DNA of 20,836 nt, from positions 1-20,836 of the forward strand of contig JAWQRM010000637.1 of assembly GCA_033557675.1 (NCBI GenBank). Reading direction: 5' to 3'. Made by a program: the position numbers and the translations under genes. Below are positions 9,512 through 18,574 of the stretch, one piece after another. The notes beneath the pieces are model-generated. The model did no database searches and had not been told where the DNA came from. It was given only the letters and a program-made list of their open reading frames with translations. Every line of letters begins with the position of its first letter. Position 1 is the stretch's first letter. The stretch comes from Coptodactyla brooksi (taxonomy: Eukaryota; Arthropoda; Insecta; Coleoptera; Scarabaeidae).

Positions 9512-9632
9512 GTTAACATTGATGGACATTCTGGTTCAACCCATGCAACGACTAACCAAGTACGGCCTGTTACTGAAAGCAATCCTGAAAAATACAGACG
9601 AGGAAGTGGAAAAGGACACTTTGTATCTAATG
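9512..9632 (+). CDS. Internal exon of a Dbl-family RhoGEF (DH domain core helix)
   Basis: RhoGEFs of the Dbl family switch on Rho-type GTPases by exchanging GDP for GTP through a DH domain followed by a PH domain. This 121-nt exon contributes one base to a split codon, then 40 codons in the frame starting at 9513. It opens with LTLMDILVQ and continues PMQRLTKYGLLLKAILK, then NTDEEVEKDTLYLM. The P-x-QR-L-x-KY-x-LLL pattern is the most conserved DH signature and lies on the helix that contacts the GTPase. The exon is bounded by a pyrimidine-rich acceptor (CTTTCGCGTTTCAG) and by the donor ATG|GTGAGG, and it ends in phase 0, matching the next exon at 15093. The longer ATG-started open frame 9347-9661 over this place is in another frame and is a shadow. 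The continuation recalls PLEKHG5/Syx best (fly GEFmeso is the likely relative). DH identity is near certain, the subfamily moderately so. Confidence 0.9.
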
Positions 9633-10209
9633 GTGAGGATGTAGAATTTGCAATTCATTAAATAAACGTTTAAAAGTTACTCATAACAGTGTACTGCTAA
9701 ACTAAGACATCGGTTGTCTTTCAGAGGTTTGTTTCAGTACTTGAAAATAAAAACAATGTACAACCAATATGCCACTACTTTCCGTAGTAATACTGAGTGG
9801 CCATATTAGGTGCACACTTTATTGTTGACTATCGAAAAGATTACGCGTGCTTGGCGATTTTTTGCTTGCAAAAACAATAGAAGAATGAATTTACATTAAA
9901 TTCTGGTTTAAGTATAGAATAGAGTGCAGTGCCGTATTGGAAACGTTGAATATTGTTTTTAGCGACTTTTATATGCATAAAACAAGCATCTATATACAAA
10001 CGTTTTCAAGATGGCCATAAATACATTGAAACTACCAATGTTAACGTCAATGTTAATGTTAAAGTAAAGAAAATTAATATTTAGCGCATACTATTTGGCT
10101 TATGTCAACCAAGTTTTTCGAATGTCTTAGGCATAATACGTATGGTAACAAAATGTGTTCGAAAATTGTCGAATTGGGACCACAAGCAGTGCCAAATGGA
10201 TATGTTACA
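9633..10209. other. Intronic, mostly unrecognised; may include decayed 5' part of a mariner
   Basis: AT-rich with no coding signal to about 10110. From about 10117 to 10209 there may be decayed N-terminal transposase sequence belonging to the mariner relic that follows, but the frames are too broken to align. Confidence 0.45.
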
Positions 10210-10424
10210 TAAATCGTTCGGGATTTGCTAAATGAAGTTAACGATCCAGAATTCTAATCACGTTCAATTGAATGTAAATGTTCTGCTCACTGTTTTCTTC
10301 GGTTTTAACGGCATAGTGTACCATGAGTTCTTGCCACCAGGTTGTGCAATTAGTAAGGAGTACTACCTGTAAATTCTACACCATTCACGAGCAGTAGTAA
10401 GAAGAAAACGCCTAGATTTATGGT
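10210..10424 (+). pseudogene. Mariner (DD34D) transposase relic, internally deleted, copy A
   Basis: VRDLLNEVNDPEF (10216-10254) matches the transposase segment that precedes the first catalytic block in mariner elements. It is followed almost at once by LNVNVLLTVFFGFNGIVYHE, FLPPGCAISKEYYL and then RAVVRRKRLDLW, the block around the second catalytic region. The sequence that should lie between (TGDESWVYGYD and about 40 more residues, with the first catalytic Asp) is missing, so an internal deletion occurred near 10255-10262. A TAA interrupts after EYYL, and the Asp of the HHDNAPAH motif is not reached. The same blocks recur at 18575-18895, so the window holds two copies of this family. It is non-functional. 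Confidence 0.8.
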
Positions 10425-10734
10425 GACGTAACAAATGTTTGTTGCGTCAAAAAAAATAAACAAAAAACACGTGTTTCTTTACCACAAATCGGAGACACGC
10501 TTTGAATATTGGAGGAAGCGTTGCCACAAGTGTATTATACATACAATGAGGACTGCTTTGAAGGGACAACGTTAATATTAATGAATCTTTCTTCTGAGAA
10601 AAATGAAAATTCGGGATGTTTTTTATCAAACCATTATAATTTATGTTATCCCTATTATAATTTATCTATCTGTTAATATATAAATAAAACATGAAAATAT
10701 TGTGAATTGTTTAAAAACGGACTTCGCAGAACTA
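10425..10734. other. Intronic, nothing recognised
   Basis: AT-rich sequence containing a short direct duplication of ATTATAATTTAT (about 10634-10664). No ORF with a recognisable motif. Confidence 0.5.
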
Positions 10735-11130
10735 CAAGAAAAGAAGAAACAGGGGCACAGACAAACAGAACGAACATAGCAGCATAAACTAACAGGAAGG
10801 GGAAAATAACTCAAAGAGAACTTGAAATTTGAAAACAGCAATTCCTCATGCTACTAAATAAAGTCAAGGGAGACCAAGTCACACACGAGAAGACTTCAGA
10901 CTAGGAATTATAATTTTAATATATATGAAAGGTGCAAGGAAGAGTGTAGGAACTATGGTGTGAAGGTACAACTCTGACAAATAATACAGGTAAAATATAT
11001 GAAAGAATAGGGTTTAAAAAAGAGCGGAATACAGCACCCAATATTTATATTAATACAGCATAAGGAGAGCAGTACAGATAGAATAATGTTAGAATAAAGA
11101 TCTGGAGGACCTTAACAAATAGAAGCGTAG
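10735..11130 (+). pseudogene. Possible LINE reverse-transcriptase relic (weak)
   Basis: Around 10945-11005 the frames give NYGV and, after a shift, EGTTLTNNTGKIYERI. This resembles the NYRGITLLxTxGKIYERI block at the start of the RT fingers in many LINEs. About 60 bases later HKESSTDRI (11055-11090) resembles the FRxGRSTxDxI block that follows it in the family. The spacing and order fit, and the purine-rich plus strand is typical of LINE coding strands. Stops and frameshifts are frequent and no catalytic YADD block is seen, so this is a short, heavily decayed fragment at best. Confidence 0.4.
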
Positions 11131-12085
11131 TTAGTATAAGAACACAAAAAGTAATGTTAAACAAGGAAATAAAACAAAAATGCACACTACAACACGAGCA
11201 TACGTGGTGGTTCTTAAATAATGGTTTCATGACACCGCTTTTGAAATATTTGCTATCCAATTATTAGCAATTAATGTATTACAAATTTTAATAGTCAGTC
11301 CAATGCTACATTTGGACTTGTAACAGTTGTAACAATGTAAAAATGTTAACAGTTGTGTGTTGACATTTGACATTCGTTGACGTTAGTTGGCATTCTGAGT
11401 TATGGTAAAGAAATTGTAAACGCTGCATCAATACCGAACCTTTAATACCTTTAACCAACTATTTTGAAAATTTGCTGCCAAATTATCCAGAAATTTTACT
11501 CATAAATATTTGTTGCATCGCATTTTATTCAAAAACATATTTCCTTATTTTTTTAAACAAACAAAAATATTTTAGGAAAGTATAGAAAATATGCCTTTGC
11601 AAATGTTTGTTATTTAAGTATTGGGTGCATTTTCTACAAAATCAGTTAATCGACGTATTGGATGATTTATCCCTATATTTGGAATAAAATAGACGTAGTA
11701 GTACAAATAAGCTTAATGTCCTTTAATAAGCTTACTTATTAAACGACGTATGAATTAGAAGCTTACATAACCCTGTACTATTTTTAAACAAAAAAATCGA
11801 TGGAGAAAAAATCGGCCCAACTATACAAGTTTCCAAGTTATAGTCAAAAGTTAAAAAAAAACACTATTTTTGATAAATAACTGTAGCTTTTCTATTATTT
11901 CAAGTTATATGTAGCTTTGATTTACTACAATAATACTCGCGTAGTGCTACCTTTAAATTTCTATATACCTTCCATATATCAAGCATTTGTGTAGCGCTTC
12001 ACAAGAATATACAATGTGTGGTACAATAATATAGATTATATTTTTTAATAGTATGTATGATGAATAGTACAGAAAATCTTTACGC
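11131..12085. other. Intronic, nothing recognised
   Basis: AT-rich. It holds several small palindromic words such as AATAAGCTTACTTATT near 11727 and a HindIII-like AAGCTT repeated three times between 11709 and 11764, but no gene, RNA or defined repeat. The minus-strand open stretch 11045-11260 is Leu/Phe-rich and looks like chance. Confidence 0.5.
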
Positions 12086-12141
12086 TAAATTTGAGGACAG
12101 ATTCGAATTTTCCATACCAATAAATCTGTCCTCCCCAATTT
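12086..12141. repeat. Inverted repeat with 11-bp perfect core
   Basis: GAGGACAGATT (12093-12103) is the exact reverse complement of AATCTGTCCTC (12123-12133), with a 19-nt loop. The pairing extends outward imperfectly (AAATTTGAGG against CCTCCCCAATTT), giving an arm of about 17 bp with a small bulge. It could be a small fold-back element or a structured RNA. No similar copy was noticed elsewhere in the window. Confidence 0.7.
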
Positions 12142-13243
12142 TCAAATGAATATTGCAAAACCTTCAGAGGTTATGAGAGAAAATTTGAAATGCAAACCCT
12201 GTGTCTGACTCGTTTAATACTAGCTTTTGGATAAGAAAAGTTCAACTACCATAAATCTTAATATTTCGATGTCAGAAATCTGCTGACGTTGTTGAAATCA
12301 TTATTTAAGGATAACAACAAAAAAAATTCAAACATTAATAAGAGGTAAAATAAAACAAAATCAATGGTCATACAATAGGAACGGCGGAGGTGAAACACAT
12401 GATAAAAAGAGGGCGATCCACGTGGAAGGAATTAAAAACAATAAAAGGCCCAAGAATGTAAAATTTGTAAAAGAATCTCTAAGCCTAGAACCACATTTAA
12501 TATCATGAACAAGTCTTCAGAGAAAACACAAGTGTTTAGAAAAGCTGTCAACCGAACTTACTACTTCATTTGAAAAGAACAAAGATAGAAAGACATAGGA
12601 ACAACTGCCGAAATTGAACATGTATTTTGATTTTTCTAATATTTCATATTAGAAAATAATATAATAGATAATATTAAATTATTGGAAGAATAATTTAGTA
12701 ATGAAGCTTTTAGTATTTAAAATCAGAGCAATGCCATTTATATGTCTAAACCAAATTCTAGAGAAATACGAATGTTAATGTTTGCTTTAATGTATTGGTT
12801 AATCTCTTCCTTTTTAAAGTTGTTTTTAATCTATAAAGCTTTAGGAATAACATATCTTAATGATAACTTTGTACCAAGAAACTAGTCTATCAATGTTTGT
12901 AAGTTTCATACCTCTCCTTCTATTTATAAAATATATACAATTTTTAACTTCAAATGACTCAAATTTAGTTTCAATATTGTTACATTTATGGTCAAGTTAT
13001 CTAGAAGTTGCACACGTAGCGAAGATAATACTCAGTCCAATGGGGCACATGGATTACGTGAATTATAAATTTTGTGATAATCATGGATTCTAGATAATTA
13101 ATGGATGGAAACGGATTAAAGGCCCAGATAGTCGAATATTTTTGACGGGATTATAAGTATTTAGTGTACATTTATTACTTTTAACAAGTATTGAGCTAGC
13201 AGCGTTTAAAATAGTTTTAATTTCTTTTATCATTTCATTTCAT
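12142..13243. other. Intronic, nothing firmly recognised
   Basis: The segment 12380-12470 has a purine-rich, LINE-like look (KRGRSTWKELKTIKGPRM in one frame), but the match to any known block is too poor to call. The 77-codon plus frame at 12860-13093 shows no domain. Confidence 0.45.
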
Positions 13244-13413
13244 GGATTTACTAATTCTGTTATTATACTCTGCTTTATCTAGACTAACAACCGTGTTACC
13301 TTTATGTCATTTTAAATAGAAATAGTCTTCGTTTTTTAGATCGCGAGTTATTTTACAATGAATTGGTGATGTTATTTTTTAATGTATTTCGTTTATATAT
13401 TATTTTATCATTG
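13244..13413 (+). repeat. Copy 1 of a direct repeat of about 170 bp flanking a MITE
   Basis: The first 115 bp (13244-13358, starting GGATTTACTAATTCT and including TTTTTAGATCGCGAG) align without gaps to 14161-14275 with 13 mismatches. The following 45 bp also align, with small indels (TTATTTTTTAATG... against TTATTTTTTGATT...). The unit ends right at the MITE. The function is unknown and no coding signal was found. Confidence 0.85.
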
Positions 13414-13415
13414 TA

Positions 13416-14156
13416 AGGGGTCATATATAGTTAGAAAAGTCGAAAAAATTGATTTTTGGGGTTTTGCATATTATTAAAGTACGCCATTTCAAGAGCATTT
13501 GCTGAAAATGTTACGTCAATTGGTCGAACATTGACAAAGTTATGAGATTGCGCAACCGAAAGCAGCGCACAGCAGCTGCGCATTAAAGTCGGCTGTTTTT
13601 GTGTAAGTTAAAAAAATTATACTCTGTTGATAACTAGACCGCAAACTTTAAACGCGTTGTTCTCGAAATTACGTTTTTCGGAAAAGTCCCGCACGGTATA
13701 CACGATATCCTGAGAACCGTTAAAGCAATACACGTAAAACTTTATCGTGCTTATTCTGTGTATCAAGGGATTATTCGTGAACGAAGACTTTTTTATTTTA
13801 CTGGAAACTTTCTTTTTATTGAAAGGAATGAAAAACTAAGAGCCCGAAAAATCGTACTTTCCTTAAAACGGTCGCTATTTTGAGAAAAATTATTTTTTCG
13901 CAAAATCCTTCGTTCACGAACAAGGTATACCAAATACTAACAGAATCTTTTTGGATTTTGACATCAGATGACAGGTTTCTTTAAACTGGCCGTAACTTCT
14001 TTAATTTACAATATTTTTCAACGAAAGAAATTTTAAATATTGTTCAATATACGTACTTTTAATATCAATATTTTGTTGTAAGGAAAAATAGTTGAAACAT
14101 TCTTCTAAAAATCCCTGAATACCACTTTTTTCACCCTGTAACTAGACATGACCCCT
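13416..14156. mobile_element. 741-bp MITE with TA target-site duplication
   Basis: The left end AGGGGTCATATATAGTTA (13416-13433) matches the reverse complement of the right end, AGGGGTCATGTCTAGTTA, at 16 of 18 positions. Looser pairing continues for about 20 more bases (GAAAAAA...). Both ends are flanked by TA (13414-13415 and 14157-14158), the usual target-site duplication of Tc1/mariner-type elements. There is no transposase ORF, so it is non-autonomous. Inside, TTCGTGAACGAAG (13774-13786) is inverted at 13908-13920, adding an internal fold. The body is GC-richer than the intron around it. The structure is seen; superfamily is inferred from the TA. Confidence 0.8.
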
Positions 14157-14159
14157 TAA

Positions 14160-14325
14160 GGGATTTACTAATTCTATTACTATAATCTACTTTATCTAAA
14201 CGATCAACCGCGTTACCTTTATGTCACTTTAAATAGAAATTGTCTTCGCTTTTTAGATCGCGAGCTAGTTTACAAGTTTGTAAGTTATCTCTAGTTTATT
14301 TTTTGATTTATTTTGTTTATAATAG
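14160..14325 (+). repeat. Copy 2 of the roughly 170-bp direct repeat
   Basis: This partner of the repeat at 13244 begins within three bases of the right end of the MITE. The two copies differ at 13 of 115 aligned positions in their best-conserved part, so the duplication is fairly old. Without the MITE they would be head-to-tail neighbours. Confidence 0.85.
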
Positions 14326-15060
14326 AAGCCATTTATTCGAAAGGTTCAATTACTAGGGTTTTAAAAGAGCTGACGATCCTCAGATTACTAAGTCAGCATT
14401 TCTTAGTCTTTTTATTACAACCATTAGAACTTTTATATAATTATGCACCTATAGATTCAACCATTTTAAAAGTAAAATGTTGCCGCCATTGGTGCTCATT
14501 ATTGCTTTTTTTGTTAATCTTAGGGATAATTTATATGCTCCAAGTTCTAATTCAAACAATTTACGATAAACTTTTTAATTTTTCGTTTGACCGACGTAAA
14601 CACCATTCGACGATTAATTCAGAAAGAATTAATTCTGCAATATTTCGTGCTTGAATCTCATGATAATGACTATTATTAACAGGCAACTAGTATTGTACGT
14701 TGACTAGCTAGATATGTACAAACAAATTTTTAATATTATAGTTTAACACATTTCCTTATTCATACAAATAAAATAAATTTAAAAAATTGCAAATACAGTT
14801 TGTTCGACAAAAGTCATAACAAGCGTAGCTTAACAAGATATCTAGAGGTTGCAGGTTGCTATCACATAAAAAAGGAATGTATAATTGTTCTCTTTTAATG
14901 TAGAACTCGAAACAGTGAACGTCACTATTTAAAAAAATTTAGTCTCATGAAGTCCATCGTGGGTCCATTATGAAGACTCCATCTTTGATAATGATCGGTT
15001 TGTGAAAGCGAAATGCAATTATTTAACTTTATTACTATATGTATTGAGTGTTCCGCTTTT
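14326..15060. other. Intronic, nothing recognised
   Basis: A 113-codon plus-strand open stretch (14313-14654, no ATG start) is Leu/Ile-rich and could pass for membrane-like, but such peptides are common from AT-rich DNA. It overlaps the end of repeat copy 2 and has no recognisable motif. The last 30 bases before the next exon are pyrimidine-rich. Confidence 0.5.
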
Positions 15061-15092
15061 TAAATACATTGTTGTGTTTCCTGTTTCTATAG

Positions 15093-15203
15093 ATTAGATC
15101 TGTGGACGACTTCGTAAATAAAGTAAATTCAAGCTTGAAGCAAAAACAAGATAACGAAAGGCTAAGAGGACTCATTGTCAGGATAGAGAGTTACGACATA
15201 GTG
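15093..15203 (+). CDS. Internal exon of the same RhoGEF (last DH helix and DH-PH linker)
   Basis: This is a symmetric phase-0 exon of exactly 111 nt (37 codons). It reads IRSVDDFVNKVNSSLKQKQ, then DNERLRGLI, then VRIESYDIV. The acceptor is TTTCCTGTTTCTATAG and the donor GTG|GTAAGTT is a strong match to the consensus. The charged helix followed by a R-I-x-x-Y-x-V-V-like turn matches what I recall at the C-terminal end of the DH domain of PLEKHG5 (SVERF...VN...RQRQ...RL..VVSRI.AYEVVE). It continues the 40 codons of the exon at 9512 without a frame change. No stop, indel or missing residue is seen, so the gene appears intact here. The next exon (linker into the PH domain) should begin in phase 0 and is not in the window. 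The RhoGEF call relies on the joined reading; the PLEKHG5 group is the best but unproven match. Confidence 0.85.
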
Positions 15204-15690
15204 GTAAGTTAATTTCAACTTTTTATTATTATGTCACAATATGTGTAAAGAAATAAACTATATATAGTGTCAGCAAAATTAATATACCGAATAGAAACGA
15301 AAATAACAATCGTTATTCACATAGTTGCAAAAATAATATACCTCCAATTCTGGTAAAAAAATACGTGTACTAAATTACTAATTTACAATCCGAAACCAAT
15401 TTTAACTGCGTCGTAGTAAAAATTGAGTTTATTAGTATCATTGAACTGTTATTTTCCCTTATAATTAAGATGCGTTGCAATACAAACCTTGTTTTTTTTG
15501 AAAACATTGTGGAGTAATTGTTACCACTGCTTTTGTTCATAAAAATATATTTTGACAGGTTAAAGGTGATAATTAAGCGATACATTACTATATATTTAAG
15601 CAGTTATGTTTGTTGAACAAAACAAAGCACTAGACAGGGTATAGCAAGATTTTAAGTTAATTAAGGTTGCTACTGCACCAACACAATAAT
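15204..15690. other. Intronic, nothing recognised
   Basis: AT-rich, with no motif in the minus-strand open stretch at 15370-15585. No repeat structure was seen before the hammerhead-like motif at 15691. Confidence 0.5.
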
Positions 15691-15740
15691 TTTAATTGCT
15701 GCGCGCACATTTCGTCGACCAAGCCGGGCTCATCTGAAGC
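15691..15740 (-). repeat. Hammerhead-like repeat motif, copy 2
   Basis: The minus strand reads CAGATGAG, a 13-nt spacer, then GACGAAATGTGCGCGCAGC. CAGATGAG differs from the hammerhead core CUGAUGAG by one base, and GACGAAA is the expected second core strand. The flanking AGCTT before the core and AGC after it could give a short stem I. The GUC cleavage triplet is not intact (GCGC here), and stem II pairs poorly. It shares 22 of 29 bases with the motif at 8411. It is best read as a decayed ribozyme-bearing repeat, or as a coincidental repeat motif. Confidence 0.35.
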
Positions 15741-15746
15741 TACCCG

Positions 15747-15767
15747 AGATAATGGGTACCATTATCT
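15747..15767. repeat. Short hairpin AGATAATG/CATTATCT
   Basis: Perfect 8-bp arms (15747-15754 and 15760-15767) with the loop GGTAC lie directly beside the hammerhead-like motif. The hairpin may be part of the same repeat element. Confidence 0.6.
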
Positions 15768-16243
15768 GAGGACAGAGGCCGTATGTAATGTATTTGAGAT
15801 GGCCAGGTGTATAACTGATAAGGAAAGTTATAACTGAAAGCAAAGCACTTCGCAAGTATGCGTTAATATACTTACGTAGTAAATCAACTCAATATATTTT
15901 TGCATTCTCGGTATTCTTCTAATAGGTCACGGTTTAACTTATTTTTTTATATCTACATAAATCGAAAAGTGGATCTTTGTGGAAAAATGTGTGAATGTGA
16001 AAATATAGTTTTTTTATTTGCGTGCAATAGAGCTTACTTATGGAATGATATACTATTTGTGGATCGGTATTTAAAACTTGATAAGAATCTTTGATTACCT
16101 TTCAACTGTGAATATTGTGATTTGAAAATGAAATCAGAGTACTCTAATACACTTGACTTTGAAACATATCATTAAAGTGACCTCCAATTTTCATTAAAAA
16201 CTGCTTGTGCAAGTGTGCACAGTAGAGCTCACTGTAGCTCCTG
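15768..16243. other. Intronic, nothing recognised
   Basis: A 64-codon plus frame (15900-16094) shows no motif. At 16225-16250 the word TGTAGCTC is repeated in tandem-like fashion, leading into the tRNA-like segment. Confidence 0.5.
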
Positions 16244-16293
16244 TAGCTCAGTGCAAAGGCTTCTGTGTGGAGTGAGTGTCGGACGCTCGATCG
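16244..16293 (+). repeat. Possible tRNA-like SINE head in a GC-rich patch
   Basis: TAGCTCAGTGCAAAGG (16244-16259) resembles a tRNA box A. GGACGCTCGATCGCGG, starting at 16281, loosely resembles a box B with its flanking T-stem bases, at a normal spacing of about 37 nt. The patch 16255-16340 is far richer in G and C than its surroundings. The arms do not fold into a convincing cloverleaf. A decayed SINE is plausible; chance cannot be excluded. Confidence 0.35.
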
Positions 16294-16524
16294 CGGTCGG
16301 TCGGGTTGTCTTGCATGCAATCAGCCGCGCAGATAGCGGAAACTTACGGACATACCCGTTCCTATAACTTGTATAAGTTTGATTAAAATGGATCATAGAT
16401 CGCATATAACACGCGTTTCAAGAAATTCCCTTCGCGGTAGGCTATGTAAAAAAAAGTCACGCCTTTAATTGACAGATCTATTATTACTGTTTGTCATTTT
16501 GACAAATGTCAAGTCATAAAATTA
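16294..16524. other. Non-coding, probable 5' flank of the mariner-like element
   Basis: It contains GTCATTTTGACAAATGTCAA-type inverted words (16493-16512) just before the transposase relic. No left terminal repeat matching the right end near 17785 was found. Confidence 0.4.
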
Positions 16525-17565
16525 TTGACAAAGTTAGTATTGTTATTAGGCTATTCTTTGCACAATGGTTTGCTTCATATTCACAAAGTATTCATGGTAG
16601 AAGCGTATTTTCGAACGGGAAACACGATTGGTAGTGAATGGCATTATTCCGTAGGTGATTGCTTGAACGAGCTTCAAGAATTTTTTTTTTGCATTAGTGG
16701 TAGTTTATAAAAAATTTTACGGTACTCTGATACTCTAAATTTATTTAGTACAACTTGAAGCGTACAGAAAAAAGAAGATACGTCTCGTCCAAAGAAAAGA
16801 GCTGCAAAATCCATTAGAAATGTTCAGGAAATTGTTAAGAATACACCAAGAATTTTTCTTCGTGTTCTTAGATAACAAGTAGATCTGTCTGCTCCCACTT
16901 GCCATCGCATTCTAAGGAAAGATTTGCACTTTTTTCCTGATCGCCTGATCTCTGTACAACAGATTTATCCAAAAGAACGAAGGTAATTTAAATCGAACTT
17001 TTTTTCCTGACGAAGCCTGGTACCATCTATCCGGTTATGTAAATTACCCAGAGTATGAGAATGTGGAGTACTGACAGCACGCACTTTTTCACGAAAACTA
17101 TTCATCCACAACAAATCTAGGCTTGCGTCGACGACGCTTGATTGGACCAATATTCGTCAATCAAACGGTCACTGCAGAACGATATCGGGAAGAAATTCTC
17201 AATGAATTGATCTCCCATCTGCGCGATGACGAGCTGCAGTTGGGTTAGTTTCAGCAGGATGGAGCACCAGCTCACACGGCACAGGCCACAATCCGGTATT
17301 TGCAAAAGTTTTTTGACCACCGATTAATTAGCCGCAATATACCAACCATTTGGTCTTCGAGATCTTGCGACTTAAATCCCCTTGGCCGCATCTAAAAGCA
17401 GTATTTTCAAAAATGCAATTAATAATTTAGAAGAATTTGCCCAGCAAATTCCTGCCAAATGTGAAGAAATAAACTATTCGCCACATCTCTTACAACATGT
17501 GAGTTACACGAAGAGCTCGCCTCTGCGTTCAGGAAGGTGGTGCTCATTTCCAACACTTGCTATGA
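16525..17565 (+). pseudogene. Tc1/mariner-superfamily transposase relic, near full length
   Basis: The N-terminal helix-turn-helix start is seen in 16525-16710: VFMVEAYFRTGNTIGSEW then YSVGDCLNELQEF. After a T-run and frameshift comes RPKKRAAKSIRNVQEIVKNT and, past a stop, DLSAPTCHRILRKDLHFFPD (second HTH region). FFPDEAWYHLSGYVNY carries the first catalytic Asp. GLRRRRLIGPIFVNQTVTAE, RYREEILNELISHLRDDELQ, a TAG and then FQQDGAPAHTAQATIRYLQ carry the second Asp. SRSCDLNPL carries the third. The tail KSSIFKNAINNLEEFAQQI and, after further shifts, EGGAHFQHLL ends at TGA 17563-17565. All three catalytic Asp codons survive, but there are several stops and frameshifts plus a small gap after PKERR (about 16980), so no active enzyme is made. 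The family is the QQDGA.AH type common in insects. Confidence 0.85.
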
Positions 17566-17786
17566 ACTCAAATAGTTTTCATCATGAAATAAACAATACA
17601 AATAAAAATGTGTGTATTTTTGTAAGTTATATTTTATTTCTGACACAAATGTTAGAAAGTTCCGAACGCAGTGCAAATGTACATTTGAAAATCACCGCCA
17701 ACTGCAAATGGACATTTTTTGAAACGCTATAAAACGCTTTTGAAACGATATAAAGTTTCTCTACCAGCTGAGTGCACAGCCTGTAT
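17566..17786 (+). repeat. 3' non-coding end and candidate terminal repeat of the mariner-like element
   Basis: AATAAA signals occur just after the stop (17588-17605). Near the end the word TGAAACG(C/A)TATAAA is repeated (about 17719 and 17740). CAGCTGAGTGCACAGCCTGTA (about 17766-17785), followed by TA, looks like the outer end of a TA-inserting element. A matching left end was not found, so the boundary is provisional. Confidence 0.45.
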
Positions 17787-18574
17787 ATTGAATATCTAGT
17801 AGTAGCTATATCCCATCAGAATTTTCACGTATAAAAGCTTTGATTTTTTTATTGACTGAAACATCTTTTCATCTTTAAAAAATCCAATAATTTCTGTACA
17901 TAGAATTCAACCTAAATATTCTATCCGATGTGTTCGTTCTTCTATAGAGAAAATGTTTGTTCGCAACAATTACATTTTTTTATGAAGAGTTGATTGAGAT
18001 TCTGTGAAAGGAATATTTGTGAGTGTTCTGGTATCATATAGAGTTAAACACGGATTATCTCTTAATGCATATAGTTCTGGATTTCTTGATCATGACCTTC
18101 CTTCCTGCCATCGTTTCTTTAGAGACAAAATAAGCTATGTTGTTAAGTTTAAATGTTAAGGTCTTGAATAGTTACATGTATAATCCTTCAATATTACCAA
18201 AAATTTGAGCTTTTACGAGCGTGTCATATTGAAGCATGATTACAGAACCAATTAAATATTGAAATGTAATCAACGAAATTTGACTGCTGATTAATCACCA
18301 ATAATGATTACATGACTGAAATGCATGATTGTGATATTCATTCCTGAGTTAATATTATGTGAACCACAGATGGATAGATAATATAATCTATTTCAATTTA
18401 AGATTAAACCATAAGATTTGAATGAAAGGAAGTTGATAAAATTAAGTATGTACGTACTTATTTTTAGATTAAAAAGGTAAAACATTATTACTAATAATTC
18501 TTAGTTTATGAAAGGGGGAAATTGCGACCAAACGCAGTGCTGAAATGACATCTCAGCACTCAGCTCAGTAGCTC
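17787..18574. other. Intronic, nothing firmly recognised
   Basis: AT-rich with no motif. The last 50 bases (from about 18525) may hold decayed transposase sequence upstream of mariner copy B. Confidence 0.5.

Larger units (their letters stand above)
9633..15092 (+). other. Complete 5460-bp phase-0 intron of the RhoGEF gene
   Basis: The intron runs from GTGAGG after ...LYLM to the acceptor CCTGTTTCTATAG before IRSVDDF. Both flanking exons are in phase 0, and the joined protein gives a continuous DH C-terminal region. The length comes from accumulated repeats: a mariner relic, a possible LINE relic, a MITE with flanking repeats and a hairpin. No additional coding exon was seen inside it. Confidence 0.8.

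Noticed and set aside
9347..9661. 104-codon plus-strand ORF taken as a gene
   Set aside because: It is a chance ATG frame running across the RhoGEF exon in a different frame. The conserved DH reading is the frame starting at 9513.
14313..14654. 113-codon Leu/Ile-rich plus ORF as a membrane protein
   Set aside because: It has no ATG start and no motif, overlaps a repeat copy, and has the composition expected from AT-rich non-coding DNA.
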